DNA of 21,860 nt from an uncultured Collinsella sp. (GTDB taxonomy: Bacteria > Actinomycetota > Coriobacteriia > Coriobacteriales > Coriobacteriaceae): NCBI GenBank assembly GCA_900546775.1, contig UREM01000031.1:1-21860 (forward strand), given 5' to 3'. The translations under genes and the position numbers were made by a program. Under the pieces are notes generated by a model. It did not search any database and was not told the DNA's origin. It saw nothing but the letters and a program-made list of their open reading frames with translations. Positions 1 through 7,634 of the stretch are shown here, piece after piece (position 1 is the stretch's first letter; the number at the start of each line of letters is the position of its first letter).

Positions 1-1349
1 ACCTTGGCGACGCCCTCCTCGCTGGGGAGGTCGAACATCGTCTGCTGCAGCACGTCTTCGCAGATGGCGCGCAGGCCGCGGGCGCCGGTCTTGCGGGCAA
101 GCGCCATGCGGGCGATCTCGTGCAGGGCCGCGTCCTCAAACTCAAGATCGACGTCCTCGAGCTGGAACATCTTACGGTACTGGCGCACCACGGCATTCTT
201 TGGCTCGGTCAGGATCGACACCAGGTCGTCCTCGTCGAGCGCCTGCGTCTGGGTAACGACGGGCGTACGTCCCACGAACTCGGGGATCATGCCGAATGCA
301 TTGAGGTCCTGCGGGAGTACCTGGCGCAGCAGGTCGTTCTCGTCGACCGAGGTGGGGCCGGCGATCTCGGAGTTAAAGCCCACGCCCTTGTTGCCAACGC
401 GATCGGCGATGATCTTATCCAGACCCACAAAGGCACCGCCGCAGATAAACAGGATGTTGGTCGTGTCGATCTGCAACAGTTCCTGCTGGGGATGCTTGCG
501 GCCGCCGGTGGGCGGAACGCTTGCCACCGTGCCCTCAAGAATCTTAAGCAGCGCCTGCTGAACGCCCTCGCCCGAGACATCGCGGGTAATGGAGAGGTTC
601 TCGGCCTTGCGGGCGATCTTGTCAATCTCATCCACGTAGATAATGCCCACCTGAGCGCGCTCAATGTCGCCATCGGCAGCATTGATGAGCTTGAGAAGGA
701 TGTTCTCCACGTCCTCGCCCACATAGCCGGCCTCGGTGAGCGCGGTGGCATCGGCGATGGCAAACGGCACCTCGAGGATGCGCGCGAGCGTCTGGGCCAA
801 CAAGGTCTTGCCGGTACCGGTGGGACCGAGCAGCAGGATGTTGGACTTGGCAAGCTCTACCTCGTCCATATCGTCGTCGAACTGCGAGCCCATGCCGCCG
901 TCAAAGGCAGACACCGCGGCGCCACCCTCGATCACGCGGCGATAGTGGTTGTACACGGCCACCGACATGGCGCGCTTGGCGTCCTCCTGACCCATGACAT
1001 AAGCCGAAAGCTCGTCATAGATCTCGTGCGGCGTCGGCACGTGCGTGATGACCTGGCGGTCGTCCTCGAGCTCAAAGCCCTCGGCCTCGGGGTCCACGGC
1101 GGGCTGCCCAGCAGCCTGACCGTGGTCGTTAAGAAAGCCCGGCAGCTTACCGCTGCGGGCAGCGTCCATAAAGTCCGATGCCAGCGACTCCTCCAAGATC
1201 TCGGAGCAGGCGGCGACGCACTCGTCGCAGATAAAGATGTTGGTCGGGCCCTTTACAAGGCGGCGCACCTGGCCCTGCTCTTTTCCGCAGAAGGAGCAGC
1301 GGATGGGGTTGCCGTTCTCGTCAAAGTTGTCCTGCATGTTTCCTGCCAT
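1..1349 (-). CDS. clpX: ATP-dependent Clp protease ATP-binding subunit ClpX (3' end cut off by window)
   Basis: ClpX is the hexameric AAA+ unfoldase that feeds substrates into the ClpP chamber in the cytoplasm. The translated 449 residues show the N-terminal C4 zinc-binding domain (CSFC at 18-21, CDEC at 41-44), a long acidic linker, Walker A (GPTGTGKT), Walker B ([10 protein letters not shown]), and the C-terminal region up to the LPSEEG stretch. Judged against E. coli ClpX, roughly 25-35 residues are missing beyond position 1. The first ATG (1347-1349) lies one base after the clpP stop, with GAAGGA upstream inside clpP. A second in-frame ATG at 1335-1337 has AGGA 5 bases away and is an equally good start. 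The gene is co-transcribed with clpP, as in many bacteria. Identity is secure; only the start and the missing end are uncertain. Confidence 0.97.
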   Translation of the reverse strand, partial: MAGNMQDNFDENGNPIRCSFCGKEQGQVRRLVKGPTNIFICDECVAACSEILEESLASDFMDAARSGKLPGFLNDHGQAAGQPAVDPEAEGFELEDDRQVITHVPTPHEIYDELSAYVMGQEDAKRAMSVAVYNHYRRVIEGGAAVSAFDGGMGSQFDDDMDEVELAKSNILLLGPTGTGKTLLAQTLARILEVPFAIADATALTEAGYVGEDVENILLKLINAADGDIERAQVGIIYVDEIDKIARKAENLSITRDVSGEGVQQALLKILEGTVASVPPTGGRKHPQQELLQIDTTNILFICGGAFVGLDKIIADRVGNKGVGFNSEIAGPTSVDENDLLRQVLPQDLNAFGMIPEFVGRTPVVTQTQALDEDDLVSILTEPKNAVVRQYRKMFQLEDVDLEFEDAALHEIARMALARKTGARGLRAICEDVLQQTMFDLPSEEGVAK

Positions 1350-1350
1350 C

Positions 1351-1983
1351 CTAGGCGTCCTTCGCGGCGAGATCGCGCGAGGTGACGATACGGTCGATCA
1401 GGCCGTAGTCGAGGGCCTCGGCAGCGGTCAGGTAGTTGTCGCGCTCGGTATCGGCCTGGACCTTCTCGATGGGCTGGCCCGAGGCATCGGACAGGATCTG
1501 ATTGAGCTCGCGGCGGGTCTTCTTGATCTCCTCGGCAACGATCTCGATCTCGGTCTGCTGGCCCTGGGCACCGCCGCTGGGCTGGTGAATCATGACCTTG
1601 GAGTGCGGCAGGCAGAAGCGCTTGCCCTTGGCGCCAGCCGAAAGCAGCACGGCGGCCATGGACGCAGCCATACCGACGCAGATGGTGGAGACCTGCGGCT
1701 TGATAAAGTTCATGGTGTCAAGAATCGCCAGGCCGGAGTAAACCTCGCCGCCGGGCGAATTGATGTAGAGCGAGATATCCTTCTCGGCATCCTGGCTCTC
1801 AAGATGCAGCAGCTGGGCAACGACCAGGTTGGCGCTGACGGAGTTGATCTCCTCGCCCAAGAAGATGATGCGGTCGTTGAGCAGGCGCGAATAGATATCG
1901 TAGCTGCGCTCGCCGCGCGGCGTCTGCTCGATAACGTATGGCACGAGGGCGGAATCGAACTTAGCGATCATACGCATCTCCAT
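1351..1983 (-). CDS. clpP: ATP-dependent Clp protease proteolytic subunit ClpP
   Basis: ClpP is the serine peptidase that forms the double-heptamer degradation chamber and works with ClpX. At 210 residues it has near-normal length. The catalytic triad is visible: Ser108 in GMAAS, His133 in VMIHQPSGG and Asp182 in ERDNY. The ER(S)YDIYSRLL start and the [12 protein letters not shown] segment are typical of the family. The start given is the first ATG, weakly preceded by AGAGAGAA. An internal ATG at 1969-1971 has GGAG with a 6-base spacer and may be the true start (protein beginning [10 protein letters not shown]). The stop is one base before clpX, so the two form an operon. An ACCAA-A-TTGGT inverted repeat lies about 14 bases upstream of the first ATG (1997-2007). 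Confidence 0.97.
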   Translation of the reverse strand: MEMRMIAKFDSALVPYVIEQTPRGERSYDIYSRLLNDRIIFLGEEINSVSANLVVAQLLHLESQDAEKDISLYINSPGGEVYSGLAILDTMNFIKPQVSTICVGMAASMAAVLLSAGAKGKRFCLPHSKVMIHQPSGGAQGQQTEIEIVAEEIKKTRRELNQILSDASGQPIEKVQADTERDNYLTAAEALDYGLIDRIVTSRDLAAKDA

Positions 1984-1996
1984 TTCTCTCTTGCGG

Positions 1997-2007
1997 ACCA
2001 AATTGGT
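1997..2007. promoter_or_regulatory. short inverted repeat just upstream of clpP
   Basis: ACCAA and TTGGT flank a single central base, about 14 bases before the first clpP ATG. The position would suit an operator or a translation-affecting element, but 5-bp arms are weak evidence and no known Clp regulator site (CtsR, CIRCE) is recognisable. Confidence 0.2.
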
Positions 2008-2017
2008 TCTAGATAAA

Positions 2018-2058
2018 CGTACGGTGCCCGCATGCTATGCATTGGCTGGCACCGTACG
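2018..2058 (-). terminator. 11-bp inverted repeat between tig and clpP (possible tig terminator or clpP leader hairpin)
   Basis: CGTACGGTGCC at 2018-2028 and GGCACCGTACG at 2048-2058 are perfect reverse complements around a 19-base loop, and the loop itself contains a GCAT/ATGC mini-stem. On the minus strand the stem is followed by TTTATCT, a poor U tract. It lies about 75 bases after the tig stop and about 35 bases before the clpP start. It may be a leaky terminator that reduces clpPX relative to tig, or a leader hairpin. A second small palindrome, ACCGG-ATAA-CCGGT, sits at 2064-2077. Confidence 0.5.
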
Positions 2059-2134
2059 AAGCAACCGGATAACCGGTGTATAACTTTACCCCATCACAGG
2101 CGCACGCATGCGCTCGCAGGCAAGGTGGCGAGAA

Positions 2135-3448
2135 TTACTCGGCGTCCTTGGCGGTCTCGTCGACCTCGGTCACCTTGGCGTTCTCGACCAGGTGGTCGAC
2201 GGCCTTGGAGCGACGGATAGACTCACGGACGGCAGGCATGCGGCCATCGGCGATGAACTCGGCCTTGGAAGCCTCGACGTCCTTGACGCCGGCCTTCTCG
2301 AACTCGGCATTGATGTCGTCCTCGGTGACCTCAATCTTGAGCTCACGGGCGAGGGCGTCGAGCGCCAGGGACTCACGGGCAACGTCGTTGGCCTGCTTGT
2401 GCAGGTCGCCGATGAACTGCTCCATGGTCAGGCCGGAAGCGGGCAGCCAGGTGTCCAGCGTCATGCCGCGGGCAGCGAGGTTGGACAGGAAGTTCTGGCC
2501 AAGCTCCTCAAAGACGGACTGCTCGTAGTCGGCATCCATCTCGTCGAGCTGCAGGCGCTCGGCGAGAGCGGAGACGCAACGGTTCTCCTTCTCGGCCGGG
2601 AGGCGGGAAGCCTTGTCCTGCTCGATCTCGATCTTGATGGCGTCGCGCATAGCGTCGATGCTGTCGAAGCCAAAGTCGGACTTGACGAGCTCGTCGGTGA
2701 GCTCGGGGGTGTTGCGGACCTTGATGCCCTTGACGGTGACCTCGACGGTGTGGGTCTCGGCCTCCTCGCCCTCCTCGGCCTCGTCGGTCCAGGTGACGGA
2801 CTTGACGTCGTCAACGTTGGCGCCGATCAGAGCCTCGTTGAACTCGGCGGGGTTGCTGTCGCTACCGGCGATGAGCATACGGCCCTCGGCGGCGAAGTTA
2901 TCGGCGTTCTCGACGGCCTTAAGGTCGACGGTGACGTAGTCCTCGGCCTCGACGGCGCGACCCTCGACGTCCTCGAAGGTGGCACGGTAGTTGAGAAGCA
3001 TCTCGACCTGGTTGTTGATCTCGGACTCGGTGACCTCCGCAGGGGGCATCTCGATCTCGACAGCGTCGAAGGAGGAGAGCTCAGCGGCAGGACGCAGGGA
3101 GAACTCGACGGTGTAGGTGTAGTCCTCGTGATCCTTGGCGAGGTCGAGCTCCTTGTAGTCACCGTTCTTGGTGGGGACGATGTCCAGCTCGTTGAGGACG
3201 GCGGGCTCGTTGGCGGCGATCAGGTCGTTGGTGGCCTGAGCGAGGGTAGCCTCGGCGCCAAGAGCAGAGTCGATGACCGGACGGGGAGCCTTACCGGCAC
3301 GGAAGCCCGGGAAGCGGTACTTCTTGGCGGTGTCCTTGTAGGCCTTCTTGATCGCGGCGTCGACGTCGGCGGCCGGGATGGTGACCGTAGCGGTGAGCTT
3401 GGCGTCCTTGACGTCAGAAGCGGTGATGTTCAACACGTTCCTCCTCAT
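2135..3448 (-). CDS. tig: trigger factor (ribosome-associated chaperone, peptidyl-prolyl isomerase)
   Basis: Trigger factor binds the ribosome at the exit tunnel and shields nascent chains. The 437-residue translation has the ribosome-binding signature FPGFRAGKAPR (about residues 46-56), a central PPIase-like region (VTVDLKAV... onward), an acidic insertion (DEAEEGEEAE) and a long helical C-terminal domain ending in an acidic tail. Length fits the family. The start is ambiguous. The ATG at 3446-3448 has little Shine-Dalgarno signal, but it begins ATG AGG AGG AAC GTG TTG, so a perfect AGGAGG lies 3 bases before GTG (3434-3436) and 6 bases before TTG (3431-3433). The real protein may begin (M)LNITAS or (M)NITAS. 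It is transcribed ahead of clpP and clpX, a common chaperone/protease arrangement. Confidence 0.96.
   Translation of the reverse strand: MRRNVLNITASDVKDAKLTATVTIPAADVDAAIKKAYKDTAKKYRFPGFRAGKAPRPVIDSALGAEATLAQATNDLIAANEPAVLNELDIVPTKNGDYKELDLAKDHEDYTYTVEFSLRPAAELSSFDAVEIEMPPAEVTESEINNQVEMLLNYRATFEDVEGRAVEAEDYVTVDLKAVENADNFAAEGRMLIAGSDSNPAEFNEALIGANVDDVKSVTWTDEAEEGEEAETHTVEVTVKGIKVRNTPELTDELVKSDFGFDSIDAMRDAIKIEIEQDKASRLPAEKENRCVSALAERLQLDEMDADYEQSVFEELGQNFLSNLAARGMTLDTWLPASGLTMEQFIGDLHKQANDVARESLALDALARELKIEVTEDDINAEFEKAGVKDVEASKAEFIADGRMPAVRESIRRSKAVDHLVENAKVTEVDETAKDAE
3440..3445 (-). promoter_or_regulatory. AGGAGG Shine-Dalgarno inside the apparent tig N-terminus
   Basis: A perfect AGGAGG forms codons 2-3 of the ATG-initiated reading. 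It is positioned to start translation at the downstream GTG (3436) or, with the better 6-base spacing, TTG (3433). It argues against the upstream ATG being the main start. Confidence 0.6.
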
Positions 3449-3496
3449 ACTGCCCAGCTTATCTGAGGTGCTGGTACCTTTATGCAACAAAGAGTC

Positions 3497-3516
3497 GCGA
3501 CGGCCGAAGCCGACGC
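3497..3516 (-). terminator. UUCG-loop hairpin after tRNA-Leu
   Basis: On the minus strand GCGTCGGC and GCCGTCGC pair (one T-T mismatch) around a TTCG tetraloop closed by C-G, an especially stable hairpin type. It begins about 9 bases after the tRNA CCA end and is followed by GACTCTTTG, a weak U tract. It probably terminates or trims the tRNA transcript. Confidence 0.45.
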
Positions 3517-3524
3517 AGATGCGT

Positions 3525-3608
3525 TGGTGCGGGCGAAAGGACTCGAACCTTCACGGGAATCCCACCAGAACCTAAATCTGGCGCGTCTACCAATTCCGCC
3601 ACGCCCGC
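3525..3608 (-). tRNA. tRNA-Leu, anticodon UAG
   Basis: The minus strand folds as a class II tRNA. The 7-bp acceptor is GCGGGCG with CGCCCGC, then discriminator A and an encoded CCA at 3525-3527. The anticodon stem CCAGA/TCTGG encloses TTTAGGT, giving anticodon TAG (3572-3574) with the normal U33. A long variable arm precedes a T arm containing GTTCGAGTC. The anticodon and long variable arm identify it as the leucine tRNA reading CUA and related codons. Confidence 0.96.
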
Positions 3609-3627
3609 ATGAGCGCACAGACTAGGA

Positions 3628-3636
3628 ATGATAGCA
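3628..3636 (-). promoter_or_regulatory. candidate extended -10 promoter for tRNA-Leu
   Basis: TGCTATCAT on the minus strand matches the extended -10 pattern TGnTATnAT. Transcription would start near 3621, giving a leader of about 13 bases before the tRNA 5' end. No good -35 box is visible. Confidence 0.4.
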
Positions 3637-3698
3637 GATACGAACGGCAAGCGCACGCATACGTTTTACAGGCTCACGACCTCACCACGAGTGCGAAA

Positions 3699-3719
3699 GG
3701 CGGGGCGAGTTGCCCCGCC
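3699..3719 (-). terminator. GC-rich terminator after the molybdenum hydroxylase operon
   Basis: On the minus strand GGCGGGGC and GCCCCGCC form a perfect 8-bp stem with a 5-base loop, followed by TTTCG. It starts about 30 bases after the stop of the gene ending at 3749. The stem is strong and the U tract short. Confidence 0.6.
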
Positions 3720-3748
3720 CCGCCAATTACGACTTGTTCGCCGACCCG

Positions 3749-6580
3749 CTACTCCCCCAGCAGGGCCTTCTCGGGCGTGATGGGCAGTGAGCGAACCTGA
3801 TGGCCGGTGGCGTGCGCCACGGCCGAGGCCACGGCGGCGAGCGGCGTGTTGATGACGACCTCGCCGATCGACTTGGCGCCAAACGGGCCCGTCGGCTCGT
3901 AGCTCGGCTCAAAGGCCACGCGAATGCTGCCGATATCCAGACGCGTGGGCAGCTTGTAGCTCATAAAGTTGCCGGTGCGCAGGCGGCCGCGGTCGTCGTG
4001 CTCGACGATCTCGTAGAGCGCGTGACCGATACCCTGGGCAATGCCGCCCTCGGCCTGGACGCGCGCGAGCGCCTCGTTGATCACGGTGCCGCAATCGACG
4101 GCAGCGGCGTAATCCACCACGGTCACCTTGCCGGTAGCCTTGTCGACCTCGACCTCGGCAATGCCGGCCATAAACGGCGGGGGCGAAACGGGCAGGCAGG
4201 CAGAGGCATGCGAGGTCAGCGCGTCGCCGCCCGCGATGTTCTTGACGCACAGGTTGGCAAAGTCGCGCAGCGTGAGGTAGCGGTTCTGCTCGCGTGCGGC
4301 ACGCTCGTCGGACAGGCGCACGTACTGGCCGTCGAAGACCACGTCGGCGGCGTCAACGCCCCACATCTGGGCGGCCTTGGCGCAAATCTTCTGGCGCAGC
4401 TCGGTCGCGGCGTTCTTGGCGGCAAGGCCCGTCACGTAGGTACCGGAGCTCGCGTACGAGCCGGCGTCGAACGGCGACACGTCGGTGTCCACGCCGCGCA
4501 CCACGATCAGCGAGCTCTCCACGCCCAGCTCCTCGGCGGCAATCTGCGCCAGGATCGTGTCGACGCCCATGCCGTTATCGGTGGCGCCGGTGCCGATGGT
4601 AATGAAGCCATCCTCTTCCAGGCGCATGTCGATGCCGCCGATATCCACGTTGGAAATGCCCGAGCCCTGCATGGTGAGCGCGCAGCCCAGGGCACGCACG
4701 CGGTCGCCCAGGTCGACGGCCAGCGGCTTGTCGCGCCAACCGATCATGTCCATCGCGCGCAGCAGGCAGCGGTCGAGCGCACAGGCGTTGAGCTTCTCGT
4801 TGTAATACTGCGGCATGATCTCGCCCTCGCGCACGATGTTTTTAAGGCGCAGGTCGGCGGGGTCCATGTGCAGCATGTCGGCGAGCTCGTTAACGGCGCT
4901 CTCCACGGCAAACTGGCCCTGGGTGGCACCGTAGCCACGATACGCGCCGCCGCGATTGGTATTGGTGTAGACGGCGTCCCAGCTAAAGCGGCTCGCCTTC
5001 ACGTGGTTGTAGATGGGCAGGCTCTTGTGGCCCGAAAGCCCGATCGTCGTGGTGGCGTGCTCGCCATACGCACCGGCGTTGGACAGCGTATGCAGGTCGA
5101 TGGCCGTGATGGTGCCGTCGTTCATGGCGCCCAGCTTAACGGTCATCTGCATCTGGTGGCGCGAGTTGCCCGCGGTGATGGTCTCCTCGCGGGTGTAGCA
5201 GCAGTAGCTCGGACGGCCGGTCTGCTGGGTAACGAATGCCACGAAGATCTCGCAGCAGCCCGTCTGCTTGGAGCCAAAGCCGCCGCCGATGCGCGGCTTA
5301 ATGACCTGCACCTGCGACTGCGGAATATCGAGCGACTGAGCGACCATGCGGCGCACGTGGAAGGGCACCTGCGTAGAGGTGGTCACCGAGATGCGCCCGA
5401 ATGCGTCAGTCGTCGCGAAGGCACGGAAGGTCTCCATGGGCGCGGTCTGCGTGGCCTGGCTGGTGTAGGTGCGCTCAAAGACGATGTCGCTCTGGGCGAA
5501 GGCCTCGTCAAGGTCGCCAAAATCGCTGGTACCGCTGCACACCAGGTTGCGCGGGACATCGCCGCCCTGCGGGAACATAAAGGTCACGTCGCCCTCGGGG
5601 TGGACCACGATGTCGTTATCGAGTGCCTGGGTAAAGTCGAGCAGGGGCTCGAGCACCTCGTAGTCGACCTTGATGAGCTTGAGCGCCTTGTCGGCAGCCT
5701 CCTCGGTCTCGGCAGCGACGATCGCCACCTCTTCGTTTTGGTAGCGCACGAGGTTCTCGAGGATCAGACGGTCGTAGGGACTCGGCTGCGGATAGCTCTG
5801 ACCGGCGATGGTAAAGCGGCGCTTGGGCACGTCCTCGTAAGTGTAAACGCCCACGACGCCGGGCACCTTCAGGGCACGCGACGTATCGATGGAGCGGATC
5901 TTGGCGCGGGCATAGGGGCTGCGCTTGAGTTTGACGATCAGGGCGCCGGCGGGCACCATATCGCCCGTGTAGACGGGACGGCCCTCGAGCAGCGCCTTCG
6001 AGTCCTTCTTGGGCTGCTTGTGGGTAATCTGCTTGTAGGAGACGCCGTCGCAGCTGGTATCGTTGACCGGCAGCTCGGGCATCTCAAAGCCCACCTGCAC
6101 GCCGGACTCGTTGAGGAAGCGGACGATGGCGCGCAGCTGGCTCTCGTAGCCGCTGCAACGGCACAGGTTGCCGGCGAGCTGGCGCGAGAGTTCCTCGCGC
6201 GTGGCGACGAGGCTCGGGTCCTCCTTGGCGGCGCGGGCAAGCGCCAGCACGTTCATGATAAGGCCGGGGGCGCAAAAACCGCACTGCTCGGCGCCTTCGG
6301 CAGCCATCGCGCGGGCAAGCGCCTCGGACTCGACCTTGAGACCCTCGAGCGTGGTGATGGTATGGCCCTCAACGCGCGCGGCGGGAACCGAGCAGCTCAG
6401 CACCGGGTCGCCGTCGAGCCACACCGTGCACAGGCCGCAGTTGGTGGTCTCGCAGGCGCAGCGCACCGACGCACAACCCTGCTCGCGCAACAGTGCAAAG
6501 AGCATGGTGTCGGGGGCAATCTGAACCTTGACCTTACGGCCGTTGAGCGTAAAGGAAAGATCGATGAGTTTGGCAGCCAT
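3749..6580 (-). CDS. xanthine dehydrogenase-family molybdenum hydroxylase, fused [2Fe-2S] and molybdopterin subunit
   Basis: This 943-residue protein joins the iron-sulfur and molybdenum modules of a cytoplasmic molybdenum hydroxylase. The plant-type [2Fe-2S] cluster uses Cys43, 48, 51 and 63; the second cluster uses Cys100, 103, 140 and 142 (CGFC...LCRC). The Mo domain shows GGGFGSKQ (432-439), AYRGYGATQG with Arg548, and the catalytic Glu907 in GAKSIGE. A Gln stands at 439 where, from memory, mammalian xanthine dehydrogenase has its substrate-binding Glu802. No FAD domain is present; FAD is supplied by the gene just upstream, whose TAA overlaps this ATG by one base, with GAGG 7 bases before the ATG. 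Fused 2Fe-2S/Mo proteins occur in Desulfovibrio aldehyde oxidoreductase. Purine or N-heterocycle hydroxylation is likely, but the substrate is not proven. No XdhC-type insertase lies nearby. Confidence 0.9.
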   Translation of the reverse strand: MAAKLIDLSFTLNGRKVKVQIAPDTMLFALLREQGCASVRCACETTNCGLCTVWLDGDPVLSCSVPAARVEGHTITTLEGLKVESEALARAMAAEGAEQCGFCAPGLIMNVLALARAAKEDPSLVATREELSRQLAGNLCRCSGYESQLRAIVRFLNESGVQVGFEMPELPVNDTSCDGVSYKQITHKQPKKDSKALLEGRPVYTGDMVPAGALIVKLKRSPYARAKIRSIDTSRALKVPGVVGVYTYEDVPKRRFTIAGQSYPQPSPYDRLILENLVRYQNEEVAIVAAETEEAADKALKLIKVDYEVLEPLLDFTQALDNDIVVHPEGDVTFMFPQGGDVPRNLVCSGTSDFGDLDEAFAQSDIVFERTYTSQATQTAPMETFRAFATTDAFGRISVTTSTQVPFHVRRMVAQSLDIPQSQVQVIKPRIGGGFGSKQTGCCEIFVAFVTQQTGRPSYCCYTREETITAGNSRHQMQMTVKLGAMNDGTITAIDLHTLSNAGAYGEHATTTIGLSGHKSLPIYNHVKASRFSWDAVYTNTNRGGAYRGYGATQGQFAVESAVNELADMLHMDPADLRLKNIVREGEIMPQYYNEKLNACALDRCLLRAMDMIGWRDKPLAVDLGDRVRALGCALTMQGSGISNVDIGGIDMRLEEDGFITIGTGATDNGMGVDTILAQIAAEELGVESSLIVVRGVDTDVSPFDAGSYASSGTYVTGLAAKNAATELRQKICAKAAQMWGVDAADVVFDGQYVRLSDERAAREQNRYLTLRDFANLCVKNIAGGDALTSHASACLPVSPPPFMAGIAEVEVDKATGKVTVVDYAAAVDCGTVINEALARVQAEGGIAQGIGHALYEIVEHDDRGRLRTGNFMSYKLPTRLDIGSIRVAFEPSYEPTGPFGAKSIGEVVINTPLAAVASAVAHATGHQVRSLPITPEKALLGE

Positions 6581-7494
6581 TAGCGCACCTCGCTAGAATC
6601 GACGCCGGGCACGCGGCGGCAGGAATACTCGTCCGTGGCGAACTTGGGGATCTGCACGGTCTCGAGCTCGCGGGCAAGCGCGGCCGAAAGCTCGATGCCG
6701 GCGGCGCGACGCACAGCCTGGATGGCGAGCGGGGCAGAGATGCGGCGGCGGTAGTCGGCCGAGCCCCACAGGTTGGTGCCGTAGCTCAGCGAGCGCACGG
6801 ACACGGCCAGGGCGCGCAGCTCGTCCTCGGAAGGCTGCTCGCTGGTGAGGCCACATGCCTCGCCCTGCAGCAAGGTCGCGCGCAGCGGGCGGGCGCCCAC
6901 GGTGACGTGCCAGGTGTTGTCCCACCAGGCGGCGGTGACGTTGAGCGAGGGGAAGTCGGTCGCAGCCTTGCGCACGGCCTCGTAGCTCGCGCGGTAATCG
7001 TGCTTGACGACCACGACGTGCTCGATCACGTCGCGCACATAGCCCATGTCCACGAACTCGGCGAGCGGCACACGGCCGGCACCCGTCAGCTCAACGTAAG
7101 AGTCGAGCGCGAGGAAGGCGGAGAGAACGTCCGAGAAGCCAAAGCGGCCATAGATGCTGCCGCCCACCGTGGCGGTATTGCGCAGCTGCACGCCCACGAT
7201 ATCGTGAACGGCGAACTCGAAGACATTGTTGACAAGCGCGTTGAGCTCGGCATGGCGCTCGAGCTGGCGCAGGGTGCACATGGCACCGATGCGAAACTCG
7301 GTCTCGGTCTCCTCGATCTGATCGAGTCCGCAGGCCGAAAGGTCAATCGCCGTCGCCACACGACGCGAACCCAGGCGCATCCAGATGCCGCCGCCCACAA
7401 TCTTGTTGTTGCGGTTCTTCTGCAAGAGCTCATAGGCTTCGGCCGCGTTTCCAACACGGACGTAGGTACCGAACTTGAGCACGTTCTCCCCCAT
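6580..7494 (-). CDS. FAD-binding subunit of molybdenum hydroxylase (XdhB/CoxM family)
   Basis: This 304-residue protein is the flavin subunit that passes electrons from the 2Fe-2S/Mo subunit to NAD+ or another acceptor. It shows the two family FAD loops: VGGGIWM at 33-39 (usual form AGGTDL) and ATVGGSIYG at 108-116 (usual form TIGGNIA). A C-terminal CO-dehydrogenase-flavoprotein-like region includes YRRRISAPLAIQAVRRA. Its stop overlaps the next start (TAATG), so the two chains are translationally coupled. The start is the ATG at 7492-7494, preceded by a weak AAGAG. A GTG at 7480-7482 follows a GGGGGAG run but is too close to it to be preferred. Which acceptor it uses cannot be read from the sequence. 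Confidence 0.9.
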   Translation of the reverse strand: MGENVLKFGTYVRVGNAAEAYELLQKNRNNKIVGGGIWMRLGSRRVATAIDLSACGLDQIEETETEFRIGAMCTLRQLERHAELNALVNNVFEFAVHDIVGVQLRNTATVGGSIYGRFGFSDVLSAFLALDSYVELTGAGRVPLAEFVDMGYVRDVIEHVVVVKHDYRASYEAVRKAATDFPSLNVTAAWWDNTWHVTVGARPLRATLLQGEACGLTSEQPSEDELRALAVSVRSLSYGTNLWGSADYRRRISAPLAIQAVRRAAGIELSAALARELETVQIPKFATDEYSCRRVPGVDSSEVR

Positions 7495-7518
7495 CTCTTT
7501 ACTTGTCCAGTACCTCTA

Positions 7519-7527
7519 AGTGTACCA
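7519..7527 (-). promoter_or_regulatory. candidate extended -10 promoter for the molybdenum hydroxylase operon
   Basis: TGGTACACT on the minus strand fits an extended -10 (TGnTAnnnT) about 25 bases before the FAD-subunit ATG. A GAGGG/CCCTC hairpin with a 7-base loop (7531-7547) overlaps the -35 area. No convincing -35 box is present. Confidence 0.3.
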
Positions 7528-7555
7528 AACGAGGGCGAACGACCCTCACCACCAT

Positions 7556-7591
7556 AGAAAAAGGCTCCCGGCCAATATGGTCGGGAGCCTT
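7556..7591 (-). terminator. rho-independent terminator of gdhA
   Basis: On the minus strand AAGGCTCCCG and CGGGAGCCTT pair perfectly (10 bp, 11-base loop), followed by TTTTTC. It begins about 43 bases after the gdhA stop. This is the cleanest intrinsic terminator in the gdhA-xdh interval and separates gdhA from the molybdenum hydroxylase operon. Confidence 0.9.
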
Positions 7592-7596
7592 AAGCT

Positions 7597-7608
7597 CATC
7601 AGCTGATG
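7597..7608. repeat. 12-bp perfect palindrome in the gdhA 3' region
   Basis: CATCAGCTGATG reads identically on both strands and lies between the gdhA stop and its terminator. It could add to 3' RNA structure. No protein binding site of this sequence is recognised. Confidence 0.35.
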
Positions 7609-7634
7609 CTGTATGGAGCTATGTTGAGCTGGAT

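Noticed and set aside
120..1385. Plus-strand open frame opposite clpX
   Set aside because: It overlaps the whole clpX gene, whose minus-strand translation has all expected ClpX motifs.
2108..3466. A 452-codon plus-strand open frame opposite trigger factor
   Set aside because: The Leu/Gly/Val/Asp-rich translation is the antisense shadow of tig and shows no motif.
3800..6583. A 927-codon open frame on the plus strand opposite the molybdenum hydroxylase gene
   Set aside because: It is the mirror frame of a strongly supported gene with clear Fe-S and Mo motifs. Its His/Gly/Ala/Val-rich translation has no domain, an effect of GC-rich codon use.
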